The notes under the pieces are model-generated. The model was not told the origin of the DNA. It did no database searches and saw only the letters and a program-made list of their open reading frames with translations. This document shows, piece after piece, positions 8,099 to 17,650 of a DNA stretch of 64,000 nucleotides. Each line of letters opens with the position of its first letter. Within the stretch, counting starts at the first letter, position 1. Source of the stretch: Sulfurimonas sp. (GTDB lineage Bacteria > Campylobacterota > Campylobacteria > Campylobacterales > Sulfurimonadaceae); NCBI RefSeq assembly GCF_029027585.1, contig NZ_CP093397.1, positions 744,001 to 808,000 of the forward strand, given 5' to 3'. Position numbers and translations under genes: made by a program.

Positions 8099-9798
8099 GG
8101 TTTTACAACTCCTTCTTCTTCAACAAGAAGTGATTGCAATAGTGCTGCTACCTCTTCTGGTCCTTCTTCTACCATAGTTCTAATTTTTTCTAGTAATACT
8201 TCATGTTTGAGTTCATCTTCATTAAAACCTTCTCCAACACCAAGCTGACTTTCAACTTTTTTACGCATTTTTTGAACTTTTTCGACCAAATCTTCTTCTT
8301 CATCATCTTCTATATCCAAAGTTGGACGACTTTGCTCATCTTCTTCTTTTGATACTTCAAGCATTTTAGCAGCAAAAGGAGATATGATTTTTTTATAAAG
8401 TATTAAAAGTAATATCATTACAAAAAGATATTTAAACAAACCAGAAAAAGGTGCTAAATAAGTTTCGCTAAAATTAACAGCTTTAGAAACTCCATCAATC
8501 TCAACAGGAGAGATATCTCTTGTAAATCGTAAATTTTTTACACTTACTATATCACCTCTTACCTCATCGATTCCAATAGAGCGACTAACGAGAGAAGAAA
8601 GAGCTTCTAGATCACTTTCTTGAATTTTTTCATACTCAAGAGTTTCTGTTGGGTTACCTTCATCATCTATTTTATAATTATATTTTCCATCTATTATTAC
8701 CGCTGCACTAATTCTTTTGATGCGAGCAAATTGTGACTTTGTAGTTGAAACTGTTTTTCCAACTTCATAATTTGTTGTTCCAGTATTTTTTTCATATTTT
8801 TCACTAGGTTTATTAGACTTTAGACCTTGTACTGGACCTATATTACTTACAGTTCCAGGTACTCCTCCGATTTGTTGTGATGAACCACCCTCTTTTTTCT
8901 CTTCACTGACTTGCTCACTTCTTACCACATTTTCAGGGTCAAATACTTCTGATGTTGAGTTTTTAATAGAAAAATCGAACTCTATAGTAACTTGGGCAAC
9001 TACTTTTTGCTTTCCACCAACAAAAGGAGAAATAACATCTATGATTTTTCTCTGTCTTTTTTTCTCTTCTTTATTTTTAAATTTTTGTTGAACCGCTGAG
9101 AGTTCACCCATTTGAGCCATCTCATCTTCATCACCTAAAGTTTCACCATCAGAATTTATAAGCATAACATTTGCTGATGTAAGTTTAGGTACAGATGACG
9201 AAATAAGGTTTTTTATACCTCTTATTTGCCTAGATGAGAGCCTTCTACCTTCCACAATCTGCACCATAACAGAAGCAGTAGGCTCAACTTGTTTAGCCAC
9301 AAAAAGTGTGTCTTTTGGAAGAGCCAAGCTTACACTTGATGATTCTATTGGTCCAAGAGAGTTTACTGTTCGAGAAAGTTCACCTTCTAATGCACGAAGA
9401 TATTTTACATCTTGGTCAAACTTTGTTGCACCAAATTCTTGTGTATCAAACAGTTCAAAACCCACACCTTTATTTTTAGGAATACCCATAGATGCAATTA
9501 CAATACGCTCTTTATAAACAACATCTTTAGGTACTTTTATAACATTATTATCTTCTAGTTTATATACGATACCGTCTTTTTCAAGCTGTTCTACAACTTT
9601 AGCTGCATCCTCAGAACTAAGTGCGCTAAAAAGGATTTCATATTTATCTTTTGTATCTTTTTGAGCAGTAAAAACAACCATAAAAATTAAAAATGCAACT
9701 ATACCTATAACAGCCGCAGAGATAATAATTCTTTGTTGTTTAGTTAACTTATCAAAAAGGGTAACTAACTGTGAAAAAAGTACCTTAAAATCCATCAA
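8095..9798 (-). CDS. fliF: Flagellar MS-ring protein FliF
   Basis: FliF builds the inner-membrane MS ring. The 567-aa protein has two transmembrane segments, one near residues 23-45 (IIISAAVIGIVAFLIFMVVF) and one near 455-470 (YLFVMILLLILY), around a large periplasmic part with the YscJ-like ring-building segment (GVGFELFD, SVSLALPKD). The cytoplasmic C-terminus is acidic and ends in the FliG-binding tail. It begins 15 bases after hisC ends, so flagellar assembly genes are fused into an amino-acid operon. Confidence 0.96.
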   Translation of the reverse strand: MMDFKVLFSQLVTLFDKLTKQQRIIISAAVIGIVAFLIFMVVFTAQKDTKDKYEILFSALSSEDAAKVVEQLEKDGIVYKLEDNNVIKVPKDVVYKERIVIASMGIPKNKGVGFELFDTQEFGATKFDQDVKYLRALEGELSRTVNSLGPIESSSVSLALPKDTLFVAKQVEPTASVMVQIVEGRRLSSRQIRGIKNLISSSVPKLTSANVMLINSDGETLGDEDEMAQMGELSAVQQKFKNKEEKKRQRKIIDVISPFVGGKQKVVAQVTIEFDFSIKNSTSEVFDPENVVRSEQVSEEKKEGGSSQQIGGVPGTVSNIGPVQGLKSNKPSEKYEKNTGTTNYEVGKTVSTTKSQFARIKRISAAVIIDGKYNYKIDDEGNPTETLEYEKIQESDLEALSSLVSRSIGIDEVRGDIVSVKNLRFTRDISPVEIDGVSKAVNFSETYLAPFSGLFKYLFVMILLLILYKKIISPFAAKMLEVSKEEDEQSRPTLDIEDDEEEDLVEKVQKMRKKVESQLGVGEGFNEDELKHEVLLEKIRTMVEEGPEEVAALLQSLLVEEEGVVKP

Positions 9799-9813
9799 AT
9801 TCCCATTTTATAA

Positions 9814-10908
9814 TTACAAAATTTCGCAAGTTAAAGCAAAAAATCTACTATTTTGCTCCGCTGTTCCGACTGTTACTCTGATCGCATTCATTCCATAACC
9901 ACTTAAATCTCTAACTATCATTCCCTGTTGCAAAAGCTCACTTGCAATTTGTGAAGATTTTTGGTTTGAATTTAGACACAATGTAACAAAATTTGTATAA
10001 CTCTCAATTATATCTATTTTTTGCTCTTTTGCAAACTCTTCATAGCGTTTCATCTCTTTAAAGTTGTCAACTATACTATTTTTAACAAACTCTTCATCTT
10101 CTAAAGCGATTGTAGCTGCTTCTAAAGATAAAGTTGTTATGTTAAATGGTGGTCTAAGTTTATAAAGCTCTTTAATGATTTTAGCATCTGCTACTCCATA
10201 ACCAACTCTCATCCCACCTAATCCATAAGCTTTTGAAAAAGTACCTAAATATATAGTATTACTAAACTCTTTAAGTAAATCTTTTGGCTGGACATATTTA
10301 GAAGTATCTTTAACTAAAGCGTATTCCATATAAGCACCATCAACTACTACTAAAGTATCATCATCTATCTTTTTGATAAAGTCAAATAAGGCTTTAGCAT
10401 CTATAGCATCTCCTGTTGGATTATTTGGAGTACATAAAAATATTATGGAAGGTTTCTCTTGTTTATAAATTTTATAAAACTCATCTAAATCATGTTCAAC
10501 CGTACTAGTTCTTAAAATCTCTGCTCCAACATGTTTGGCATAAATCTCATACATTGCAAATGTTATAGAGTTCATCAAAATTTTAGACTCTGAATTTGCT
10601 TTTGCGTGAATTAAAAATTCTATTATTTGGTCACTTCCTGAACCAATAATAATATTTTCATCTTGCACTTGAAATCTTTTGCTCAATCCTTGCTTTAAAC
10701 TCATCATAGAGTCATCTGGATATAGTGCCATTTTTGAAACTATTTTGACAATTGCTTCTTGAACTTTGAGTGAACATCCATTAGGATTTTCATTACTTGC
10801 AAGTTTCACAATATCTTGTGGTTGGATACCAAACTCTCTTACAACTAACTCTATTGGCTTTCCAGCTTCATAAGTTTTTATATCTTTCATTTGTTTATTA
10901 AACTTCAT
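9814..10908 (-). CDS. hisC: Histidinol-phosphate aminotransferase HisC
   Basis: HisC transaminates imidazole-acetol phosphate in histidine synthesis; homologues in this phylum may also act on aromatic keto acids. PLP-site features are [11 protein letters not shown] near the N-terminus, [18 protein letters not shown] and the lysine in [16 protein letters not shown] set the start at 10908 ([18 protein letters not shown]): GGAG lies six bases upstream, and the ATG twelve bases earlier (MEII) overlaps that Shine-Dalgarno. The start lies inside the last codons of pheA, so the two are translationally coupled, a sensible pairing if HisC also serves phenylalanine/tyrosine synthesis. Confidence 0.93.
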   Translation of the reverse strand: MKFNKQMKDIKTYEAGKPIELVVREFGIQPQDIVKLASNENPNGCSLKVQEAIVKIVSKMALYPDDSMMSLKQGLSKRFQVQDENIIIGSGSDQIIEFLIHAKANSESKILMNSITFAMYEIYAKHVGAEILRTSTVEHDLDEFYKIYKQEKPSIIFLCTPNNPTGDAIDAKALFDFIKKIDDDTLVVVDGAYMEYALVKDTSKYVQPKDLLKEFSNTIYLGTFSKAYGLGGMRVGYGVADAKIIKELYKLRPPFNITTLSLEAATIALEDEEFVKNSIVDNFKEMKRYEEFAKEQKIDIIESYTNFVTLCLNSNQKSSQIASELLQQGMIVRDLSGYGMNAIRVTVGTAEQNSRFFALTCEIL

Positions 10909-11989
10909 TATTATCTCCATTTACATAACTGCCTAACCATGTAACTTCACTACCATGTTTATCCAGAACTCTTTGTATTCTTTTCTCATCTATATGCCCA
11001 TAAAAATCTATATAAAACCAATATCCAAACCCACTTTTATCTTTAGAGGGACGAGATTCGATTTTTGATAGATTTATATTTTCTTCATCAAAATCTTGTA
11101 AAAAATGCACTAATGCACCAGCTTCTACACCATCTTTTAACCTTACTAAAATCGAAGTTTTGTCATCTTCACTTTTAGCATTTTTAAAATCACTAAGTAT
11201 TACAAATCTTGTACTACTATCATGAGCATCTTCAATATTTTCAAACATTGTTGGCACACCATATAGTTTTGCAGCTATATGACTACAAATCGCTGCAGCA
11301 TCTGGGTCCTCAGATGCTAAAATAGCAGCTTTTGCGGTTGAATCAACAGGAATTTGATCAACATTAACTAAACCATGCTCTGCTAAAAATTCTCTACACT
11401 GTCCAAAACCTTTGTCTTTTGAGTAAATTTTTGTAATTTTTTCTATTGAAGTTGCTTTTGTAACAAACGACATATGAATAGGCATATAAAGTTCTGCTAC
11501 TATTTTTACACTACTTTTTGCTAGTAAATCAAGAGTTTCTCCAACTATACCATCTTTTGAATTTTCTATTGGAACTACACCAAACTTAGCTCTTTTAGCT
11601 TCAAGTGTTTTAAAAACAGAGTAAATTGAACCTAGTGATATATAGTCACTCATAGCACCAAAACGACTCTCTGCCGCTTGATGAGTAAAGGTACCTTCTG
11701 GTCCAAGGTAAGCTATTTTTTCTGGTAATTCCAAGTTTCTTGAAACTGCAAATATTTCTAAAAATATCGCTTCAATAGCATTTCTATTTAAAACGCCTTC
11801 ACTTTCTTTACTTTGTCCTTCTAACCTATCAATGATAGCTTTTTCTCTCTCAGGTCTATAAATGGTTCCACCTGATTCACTCTTAATCTCACCAACTTTA
11901 CCAACAACTTTCATTCTATCATTTAAAAGTTTTAAAATTTCATTATCAATAGCGTCTATTGCAATTCTACAATCATCTAAAGTTTTCAT
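10898..11989 (-). CDS. pheA: PheA, bifunctional chorismate mutase/prephenate dehydratase
   Basis: PheA turns chorismate into prephenate and then phenylpyruvate for phenylalanine synthesis. The 363-aa protein shows an AroQ-type mutase domain (1-85), the dehydratase domain starting at [13 protein letters not shown] (about 94) with the catalytic-region motif [10 protein letters not shown], and a C-terminal ACT domain with SKIESRPSK, where phenylalanine normally exerts feedback inhibition. All three parts are intact. It overlaps the HAD gene upstream by four bases and hisC downstream by eleven. Confidence 0.95.
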   Translation of the reverse strand: MKTLDDCRIAIDAIDNEILKLLNDRMKVVGKVGEIKSESGGTIYRPEREKAIIDRLEGQSKESEGVLNRNAIEAIFLEIFAVSRNLELPEKIAYLGPEGTFTHQAAESRFGAMSDYISLGSIYSVFKTLEAKRAKFGVVPIENSKDGIVGETLDLLAKSSVKIVAELYMPIHMSFVTKATSIEKITKIYSKDKGFGQCREFLAEHGLVNVDQIPVDSTAKAAILASEDPDAAAICSHIAAKLYGVPTMFENIEDAHDSSTRFVILSDFKNAKSEDDKTSILVRLKDGVEAGALVHFLQDFDEENINLSKIESRPSKDKSGFGYWFYIDFYGHIDEKRIQRVLDKHGSEVTWLGSYVNGDNNEV

Positions 11990-12777
11990 CTGCTATGTCC
12001 TTGATTTTGTTCTAATATCTCTTGCATATCTGCAAATATTTCGTCTGGTCTTAGTTCTTGCTTTAAAGATGGAATAATTTCTTGTGCAGTTTTATACTTT
12101 CCACTTGTCACAAAAATAGTTTTCATACCCATCTCTTTTGCTCCACCCAAATCACCTTTAACATCATCACTAATCATTGTTATTTTACTAAAAGTGGCAT
12201 CCTCATCTTGAAGTTGCAGCCCTTTTAATGCTTCTTCATAAAAAGCTAAACTTGGTTTTCCCACAACTTTGTATGAGGTAGAAGTTGCAAATTCCAACAT
12301 TTTCAAAATTCCACCTACCCCAGGGTATCTTTTAGCATTTTGAGCATAAATAGAAGTTTCATTCATTCCAATCAACTCTGCACCATCAAGTAAAAAATCT
12401 ATCATTTGAGCATATTCATCAGCTTTAAAATCTTCTTTAATAGCGACTAAAACCGTTTTAGGTTTTTCATAGTCTAAAACATAACTCATATTTTTTATAG
12501 TTTGTAAAAAAGCTTTTGAGCCATAAGCAGCTACTCTTTGTTTAGATACACAAGATTCTAAAATCATCAAAGGGTCTATATATGAAGAAAGTTCAAACTC
12601 AAAACCAAGAGATTTTAAATATTGATAAAAATCAGATGATGATTTTTTAGTGTTATTTGTAACTATCATATATGGCACTTTTTTCTCATTTAAACTGCGA
12701 ATAAACTCTAAAGCACCAGCTATGGGAGTTTTGTCTGCATCGCTAATAAGAGTACCTTGAACATCTATGAAATACAA
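11986..12777 (-). CDS. HAD-IIA family hydrolase with an altered DxD motif
   Basis: This 263-aa protein resembles the NagD-like HAD subfamily IIA, phosphatases for small phosphorylated metabolites. Motif I reads FIDVQGTL: the nucleophile D5 is present, but the second aspartate, normally the general acid/base, is Q7. Motif II is MIVTNNTKKSS, the motif III lysine is in VVGKPS, and motif IV is MISDDVKGDLGGA. The changed acid/base suggests weak or altered phosphatase activity. The gene lies between lysA and pheA, overlapping pheA by four bases, a position conserved in Campylobacter. Its substrate cannot be told from sequence. Confidence 0.85.
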   Translation of the reverse strand: MYFIDVQGTLISDADKTPIAGALEFIRSLNEKKVPYMIVTNNTKKSSSDFYQYLKSLGFEFELSSYIDPLMILESCVSKQRVAAYGSKAFLQTIKNMSYVLDYEKPKTVLVAIKEDFKADEYAQMIDFLLDGAELIGMNETSIYAQNAKRYPGVGGILKMLEFATSTSYKVVGKPSLAFYEEALKGLQLQDEDATFSKITMISDDVKGDLGGAKEMGMKTIFVTSGKYKTAQEIIPSLKQELRPDEIFADMQEILEQNQGHSR

Positions 12778-12781
12778 ATTA

Positions 12782-13990
12782 TTAATCTTTTATATAATCT
12801 GTTTCTAAAGCTATCAAATCATCAAAGCTTTCTCTTTTTCGTATAAGCTTTGACTCTCCATCAATAACTGCTACCTCAGCACTACGCCCACGCGTATTAT
12901 AGTTACTACCCATTCCAAAACCATAAGCTCCCGCACTATGAATAACTACTAAGTCATTTCGTTCTAACTCAGGAAGTAGATAATCTTTAGCGAAAAAATC
13001 TCCACTCTCGCAAACTGGACCAACAATATCAACTGCTCTTGGAGCAGAAGTAGAATCTGTAATAGCTTCTATCTTGTGATAAGCACTATATAATGCTGGA
13101 CGAAGAAGATCATTCATAGCTCCATCAACTACTACAAACTTTTTATCGCCATTTTGTTTTTCATAAAGAACTTTTGTTAAAAAGTATCCTGCATTTGCAG
13201 TTAAAAATCTTCCAGGTTCACAGATAACAGTCAAGTCCAGACCTTTAAGAGTTCCCAAAATTGCTTGTACATATTCATAAGGCTCAATAGTGACTTCATC
13301 GTCATACTTAATTCCAAGTCCGCCACCAACATCAAAAAACTTTAGTTTAATATCGATTGTTTCTAATGAACGAACCATATCTGCAACTATAACTGCTGAT
13401 TCATAAATAGGCTCTAGATGCGTGAGCTGTGAACCGATATGGAAGTGAATTCCTACAGGTTCTAAAGACTCAGAATTTTTTGAAAATATATACATTCTTT
13501 TAGCTGTGTCTATCTCTACTCCAAACTTATTGTCGTGAAGTCCTGTTGAAATATATGGATGAGTTTTTGGGTCAATATTTGGATTTACTCTAATGCTTAT
13601 TCGAGAAACTTTACTTAACTCTTTGGCAATAGACTCTACTCGTTTAAGCTCTGCTTCGCTTTCTACATTAATATATAAAATATCTTTTTTTATCGCTTCA
13701 CGAATCTCATCATCACTTTTACCGACACCAGAAAAGATGATTTTATATGCTGGTATACCCGCTAAAAAAGCACGACGCACTTCTCCGATAGAAACACAGT
13801 CAGCACCACTTCCCATTTTTGCAAAATGTTTTACAACACTTAAATTTGAGTTTGCTTTAACTGCGTAAGCCAAGATAGATTTTCTTGCTTTAAATGCATC
13901 TTTTAACTCGTCATATTGTTTACTCATGTAATTAAAATCATAAATATATAATGGAGTTTGATACTTAGATGCCAATTCTTTAAAATTCAT
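12782..13990 (-). CDS. lysA: Diaminopimelate decarboxylase LysA
   Basis: LysA decarboxylates meso-diaminopimelate to lysine, the last step of the pathway. The 402-aa enzyme belongs to the alanine racemase-fold PLP decarboxylases: PLP lysine K45 in AYAVKANSN, the HIGSQL segment, the glycine loop GGGLGIKY, CEPGRFL, and the active-site cysteine in CESGDFF. It is the first gene of the lysA-HAD-pheA-hisC-fliFGH-dxs series. A GGAAATTAT leader lies before the ATG, and TAAAAT (near 14025) about 35 bases upstream is a possible -10. Confidence 0.95.
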   Translation of the reverse strand: MNFKELASKYQTPLYIYDFNYMSKQYDELKDAFKARKSILAYAVKANSNLSVVKHFAKMGSGADCVSIGEVRRAFLAGIPAYKIIFSGVGKSDDEIREAIKKDILYINVESEAELKRVESIAKELSKVSRISIRVNPNIDPKTHPYISTGLHDNKFGVEIDTAKRMYIFSKNSESLEPVGIHFHIGSQLTHLEPIYESAVIVADMVRSLETIDIKLKFFDVGGGLGIKYDDEVTIEPYEYVQAILGTLKGLDLTVICEPGRFLTANAGYFLTKVLYEKQNGDKKFVVVDGAMNDLLRPALYSAYHKIEAITDSTSAPRAVDIVGPVCESGDFFAKDYLLPELERNDLVVIHSAGAYGFGMGSNYNTRGRSAEVAVIDGESKLIRKRESFDDLIALETDYIKD

Positions 13991-14105
13991 TTATAATTTC
14001 CAAATCTTTTTTAAGAGATTTTATCTAAAAAGTGCTTATATTTTTGTTATAAAAAATATCTCTCACAAAAGGAGAAGCTTTATATCAAAAGTAACTGAAC
14101 ATCCT

Positions 14106-15176
14106 CTAAGTAGCTAAACGATATTTTTTCCATTGTCGTATTGCTACAAACAATAAGAAGACAACTGGTGCTACCACTCCTACTTCACTCGAGAGTGTTT
14201 TATTATTTGAAAGTTCTATAAGCATAAACAAAATTCCCCAAACAAGAAGTGTTGCTAAAATTGCACCAAAACTAAAAAGTGAAACATTTAAAAACCTTAC
14301 ACTTATTGGAACAAAGAAAAAGATAATAACCACTAAACAAGGTACAAAGAATGGATATATAAAAATCTTATAAAGAGCACCTTTAATGCTGTCGGTATTA
14401 ACGCCTTGATTTTTAAGTAAAACAAGCGCTTCTATTGCATTTGTAATGGTAAAGTTAACTTTTCCTTCATATACTTGATCTAGTATTTTAGGTCTAAATC
14501 CTTTTAAGATTTTCAAACCTGTTTGATGCTTTACTCCCATACCTTTTGAATCAAAACTCATATCATCAGGTCTTGTAATGATGTCAGCATCTTTAATAAA
14601 CCAATAACCATCTCTATACATCGCACTTGAAGCTACGATGACTTCTTTTAACATATTGTCTTTTATACTAAAAACTCTTATACCTTCTGCTTTTTCTTGC
14701 AAAGGTAATAATTTAGAAAAATATACATATTTGTCTTCATAAGTAAAAAAGAGATCCCTTGTAGGACTAAGATAGGCTGCATTTTCACGAATATTATTTG
14801 AAAATTCATCTGCACGAGAAAAACTAGGAAGAGCATGCAGAGATATGAAAAGAACTATGATAGAAGTAGATACAACAACAAAAGGCTTTAGTACATCAAC
14901 TCTTGTGTAACCAAGTGAATAAAAAGACACAAGAGCATTTGAGCGAATAAGAAAGATTTTAGTTGTTATCATTGCAAATATTAAAGCTAGTGGAAGAAGC
15001 ATATCGATGGCAAAAAATATCTTGTAAACCAAATAAATCAGCACTAAGTTAGCTGAAGAGGATAGTTTATCGGCATTGTCCATATAATCAAAACCGACTA
15101 AAAACATCACAAGTGCAATCAAAATAATCATGAAATATTTAAGATAATGAACAGATATATATTTGAATGCTAGCAC
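14106..15176 (-). CDS. LptF/LptG-family lipopolysaccharide export permease
   Basis: A 356-aa inner-membrane protein of the YjgP/YjgQ family, which forms the transmembrane part of the LptB2FG transporter that extracts lipopolysaccharide. Hydrophobic segments lie near residues 12-30, 50-72 and 97-118, followed by a soluble beta-rich domain (about 120-260) and three more segments at the C-terminus, the standard 3+3 layout. Whether this is the LptF or the LptG partner cannot be decided here; no second copy is in the window. It follows pth by 21 bases and may be co-transcribed with it. The 115 bases between it and lysA hold no gene that I can see. Confidence 0.85.
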   Translation of the reverse strand: MLAFKYISVHYLKYFMIILIALVMFLVGFDYMDNADKLSSSANLVLIYLVYKIFFAIDMLLPLALIFAMITTKIFLIRSNALVSFYSLGYTRVDVLKPFVVVSTSIIVLFISLHALPSFSRADEFSNNIRENAAYLSPTRDLFFTYEDKYVYFSKLLPLQEKAEGIRVFSIKDNMLKEVIVASSAMYRDGYWFIKDADIITRPDDMSFDSKGMGVKHQTGLKILKGFRPKILDQVYEGKVNFTITNAIEALVLLKNQGVNTDSIKGALYKIFIYPFFVPCLVVIIFFFVPISVRFLNVSLFSFGAILATLLVWGILFMLIELSNNKTLSSEVGVVAPVVFLLFVAIRQWKKYRLAT

Positions 15177-15197
15177 ATTATTCCTTCTCGTATATTC

Positions 15198-15755
15198 TTA
15201 TTTTATCTGAAATTTTTTAATTGTATATTTAGAACTCACATCTTCTAAAGAATTTTCTAAAAGACTCTCTATTGCTTCACAAGTTCTAGTGATTAAACTC
15301 TCTAAATGCTCTTTTTCTTTAATAGTAAAATCTCCTAAAACATAAGAAGAAACTTCTCCCTTATGCTCTGGTTTACCTATACCCAACCTTACTCTTTTAT
15401 ACTCTTTGGATATTTTTTCATCTGTTGATTTTAAACCGTTATGACCACCATGACCACCTCCACTTTTAAAACGCAAAGTCCCAAATTCTAAATCTAAATC
15501 ATCATGTATTACAACAACATCTTCAATCTTATAAAATTTTTTTACGGCTTGTATTGAATTGCCAGAAAGATTCATAAAAGTAAGTGGTTTTAATAAAAAA
15601 TGATTTTTAAATTTGAAGAGTTCACCATTAAACGATGAAGAAGATAGTTTTTGAGCATTTTGTCTTAAAATAAGCTCATTTATAACCATAAAACCAATAT
15701 TATGGCGATTTTGTGCATAAGTCGCCCCAGGATTACCTAGACCGACTATAAGCAT
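15198..15755 (-). CDS. pth: Peptidyl-tRNA hydrolase Pth
   Basis: Pth recycles peptidyl-tRNAs dropped by stalled ribosomes. At 185 aa it is normal in length and shows the family signatures VGLGNPGATYAQNRHNIGF with the catalytic histidine in NRHN, KPLTFMNLSG, and VVIHDDLDLEFG followed by the GGGHGGHNGLKS loop. The rplY gene lies 117 bases upstream, an rplY-pth pairing common in bacteria, but the gap between them holds two strong palindromes. Confidence 0.96.
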   Translation of the reverse strand: MLIVGLGNPGATYAQNRHNIGFMVINELILRQNAQKLSSSSFNGELFKFKNHFLLKPLTFMNLSGNSIQAVKKFYKIEDVVVIHDDLDLEFGTLRFKSGGGHGGHNGLKSTDEKISKEYKRVRLGIGKPEHKGEVSSYVLGDFTIKEKEHLESLITRTCEAIESLLENSLEDVSSKYTIKKFQIK

Positions 15756-15810
15756 TTAAAGCCCTTTAAAATCTCAAAAAAACTTTTTTTTTGTAGCTTT
15801 AGGGGGTTGT

Positions 15811-15857
15811 AGGGACATTTGTCCCTGCCACTATAATGGGCTTCGCTCATTATAGTG
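15811..15857. repeat. Two adjacent perfect palindromes between rplY and pth
   Basis: The first, AGGGACATTTGTCCCT (15811-15826), is a 7-bp inverted repeat around two bases. The second (15829-15857) has perfect 10-bp arms, CACTATAATG and CATTATAGTG, with further pairing inside around a TTC loop. No T-run follows on either strand, so neither is a standard intrinsic terminator. The block is richer in GC than its surroundings and looks like a small mobile or REP-type repeat, or an RNA processing/attenuation element between the rplY and pth cistrons. Confidence 0.6.
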
Positions 15858-15872
15858 TTTAGCATGATGTAT

Positions 15873-16409
15873 TTATTTAGCTTTGATAATACTTATCAAT
15901 GCTACACGATCTGAATCTAAGATAGTAACATTAGGGATAGCATCTAAATCACGAACAAGTTTAGAATTACCTACATCCATTTTGGTAACATCGATTTCTA
16001 TTGTGTTTGGAAGGTTTTCAATGGCAGCTTTTACTCTTAAACGAGGTTTTGCTATATGAAGAAGACCTTGATTTTTAAGCCCTACCGCTTCACCAACTGC
16101 TACAACAGGAACATTATAAGTTGTTTGGAGACCTGCTTGTGCTACCATTAAATCAACATGTAAAAGCTTACCTGTTACTGCTTGTGACTCATATGATTGA
16201 ACTACAACGCTCAATTCTTTACCATCTACCTTGATAGCAAATGCTAAATTATCTTTGTTGCGAACACTACGGATATATTCATTCATTTTGAATGCAGCAT
16301 TGATATTTTCAAGCCCTTTTCCGTAAATGTTAGCAATTAGATATCCATCACGACGAAGTGCTTTAGTGCCCTTTTTGCCAATACTCTCTCTAATTACGCC
16401 TTCTAACAT
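15873..16409 (-). CDS. rplY: Ribosomal protein bL25, long (Ctc/TL5) form
   Basis: bL25 binds 5S rRNA in the large subunit. At 178 aa this is the long Ctc/TL5 form, with the N-terminal 5S-binding domain (about 1-90, beginning MLEGVIRESIGKKGTKALRRDGY) plus a C-terminal beta domain (about 95-178, with IEIDVTKMDVG). AAGGATTTAAT precedes the ATG and a -10 box (TATAAT) lies 29 bases upstream, so it probably has its own promoter separate from the tal-pilT pair. Confidence 0.93.
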   Translation of the reverse strand: MLEGVIRESIGKKGTKALRRDGYLIANIYGKGLENINAAFKMNEYIRSVRNKDNLAFAIKVDGKELSVVVQSYESQAVTGKLLHVDLMVAQAGLQTTYNVPVVAVGEAVGLKNQGLLHIAKPRLRVKAAIENLPNTIEIDVTKMDVGNSKLVRDLDAIPNVTILDSDRVALISIIKAK

Positions 16410-16437
16410 ATTAAATCCTTAATAAAAAATGTTTGGG

Positions 16438-16443
16438 ATTATA
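16438..16443 (-). promoter_or_regulatory. Probable -10 box of rplY
   Basis: On the minus strand AAGTATAATCCC contains a perfect TATAAT between the pilT stop and rplY, about 29 bases from the rplY ATG. No clear -35 is visible, which is usual for vegetative promoters in Campylobacterota. Confidence 0.5.
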
Positions 16444-16462
16444 CTTGTTTTTGCTTTAAACT

Positions 16463-17650
16463 CTACTTTAAATCAAAAATATCATCACTTTTATCAATCT
16501 CGATATTTCCTTTTTCATCAGAAGATGTATGTTTAGTTGTTTTAGCAGAAGTCAAACCACTCATTCTTAACTCCAAATCAGATGCACTTGTTGCATAATC
16601 TTTGGCTTTTTCTTTTGTGATGATACCTTCTTCATATAGTTCTAAAATATGTTGATCAAAACTTTGTGATTTATAATGCGCTTTCCCTTTTTCAATAGCA
16701 TCTCTAATCTCATAATCTCTATTTTCCATAATAAGTTTTTCTATAGTAGGTGTTCGGACTAAAACTTCCATAGCAGCTCGTCTTCCCCCTTCTATGGTTG
16801 GAATAAGTCTTTGAGAAACTATACCTTGAATTACACCTGCGAGTGACATTCTTACACGATTTTGCTCTTCAGTTGGAAAGGTTGCAATGATACGGTTGAT
16901 AGTTTCTTTAGCATCTATAGTATGCAGAGTTGAGAAGACTAGATGCCCTGTATCTGCCGCATGAAGTGCAAGGTTTATCGTTTCTCTATCACGCATCTCC
17001 CCAACTAAGATTATATCAGGGTCTTCACGAAGAGATGCTCTTAAAGCTGCACCAAAAGAGAGTGTATCTTGACCAACTGAACGCTGATTTATGATGCAAC
17101 CCTTATCTTTGTGAACAAACTCAATAGGGTCTTCAATAGTAATAATATGTTTTCTTTTTGTAAAGTTTATCTCATTTATAAGAGATGCTAGAGTTGTTGA
17201 CTTACCACTACCGGTTACTCCAGTAACAAGCACAAGTCCTCTCTCTTTTTGTGTAAAACTCTTTAAAATATCAGGAAAGTGTAACTCTTCCATCGAAGGT
17301 ATTTTTACAGGAATAACACGAAAGACAGCAGACACTCCATCCATCTGAAAAAAAACATTTACACGAAAACGATTTCTTTCATCAAAAGGATAAACTAAAT
17401 CTATCTCTTTATTTTCTATAAACTCTCCAAATCTTCCCTTTAGCAACTCTTTTGCAAAAGTAAGTGCATCATCTTTAGCAAAAATATCTCCAGCAAATTG
17501 AACAATATTTCCGTTAATTCTTGCACGAATCACAGAATTTGCTTTTATATGAAGGTCACTTCCCCCAAGCTCTATCATCTTTTTTAAATAGGCTCTAACT
17601 TTATTTAATTGTGCAAAGGTTAACTTGCTAACATCTACTTCAGTACTCAT
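16463..17650 (-). CDS. pilT: Type IV pilus retraction ATPase, PilT/PilU family
   Basis: A 395-aa secretion ATPase that powers pilus retraction, needed for twitching and often for DNA uptake. It has the N-terminal PAS-like part (GGSDLHIKANS), Walker A GVTGSGKST (K150), the Asp box DPDIILVGEMRD, and the His box HTIDA with AERVERI-type helices after it. It ends in a charged tail with no known motif (TKHTSSDEKGN). No other pilus gene is in the window. It overlaps the upstream tal gene by four bases. PilU or another retraction paralogue is the alternative. Confidence 0.88.
   Translation of the reverse strand: MSTEVDVSKLTFAQLNKVRAYLKKMIELGGSDLHIKANSVIRARINGNIVQFAGDIFAKDDALTFAKELLKGRFGEFIENKEIDLVYPFDERNRFRVNVFFQMDGVSAVFRVIPVKIPSMEELHFPDILKSFTQKERGLVLVTGVTGSGKSTTLASLINEINFTKRKHIITIEDPIEFVHKDKGCIINQRSVGQDTLSFGAALRASLREDPDIILVGEMRDRETINLALHAADTGHLVFSTLHTIDAKETINRIIATFPTEEQNRVRMSLAGVIQGIVSQRLIPTIEGGRRAAMEVLVRTPTIEKLIMENRDYEIRDAIEKGKAHYKSQSFDQHILELYEEGIITKEKAKDYATSASDLELRMSGLTSAKTTKHTSSDEKGNIEIDKSDDIFDLK

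Noticed and set aside
14000-14105. Short open frames between lysA and the permease gene.
   Set aside because: No ribosome binding site with a sensible frame; the stretch looks like promoter and untranslated sequence.
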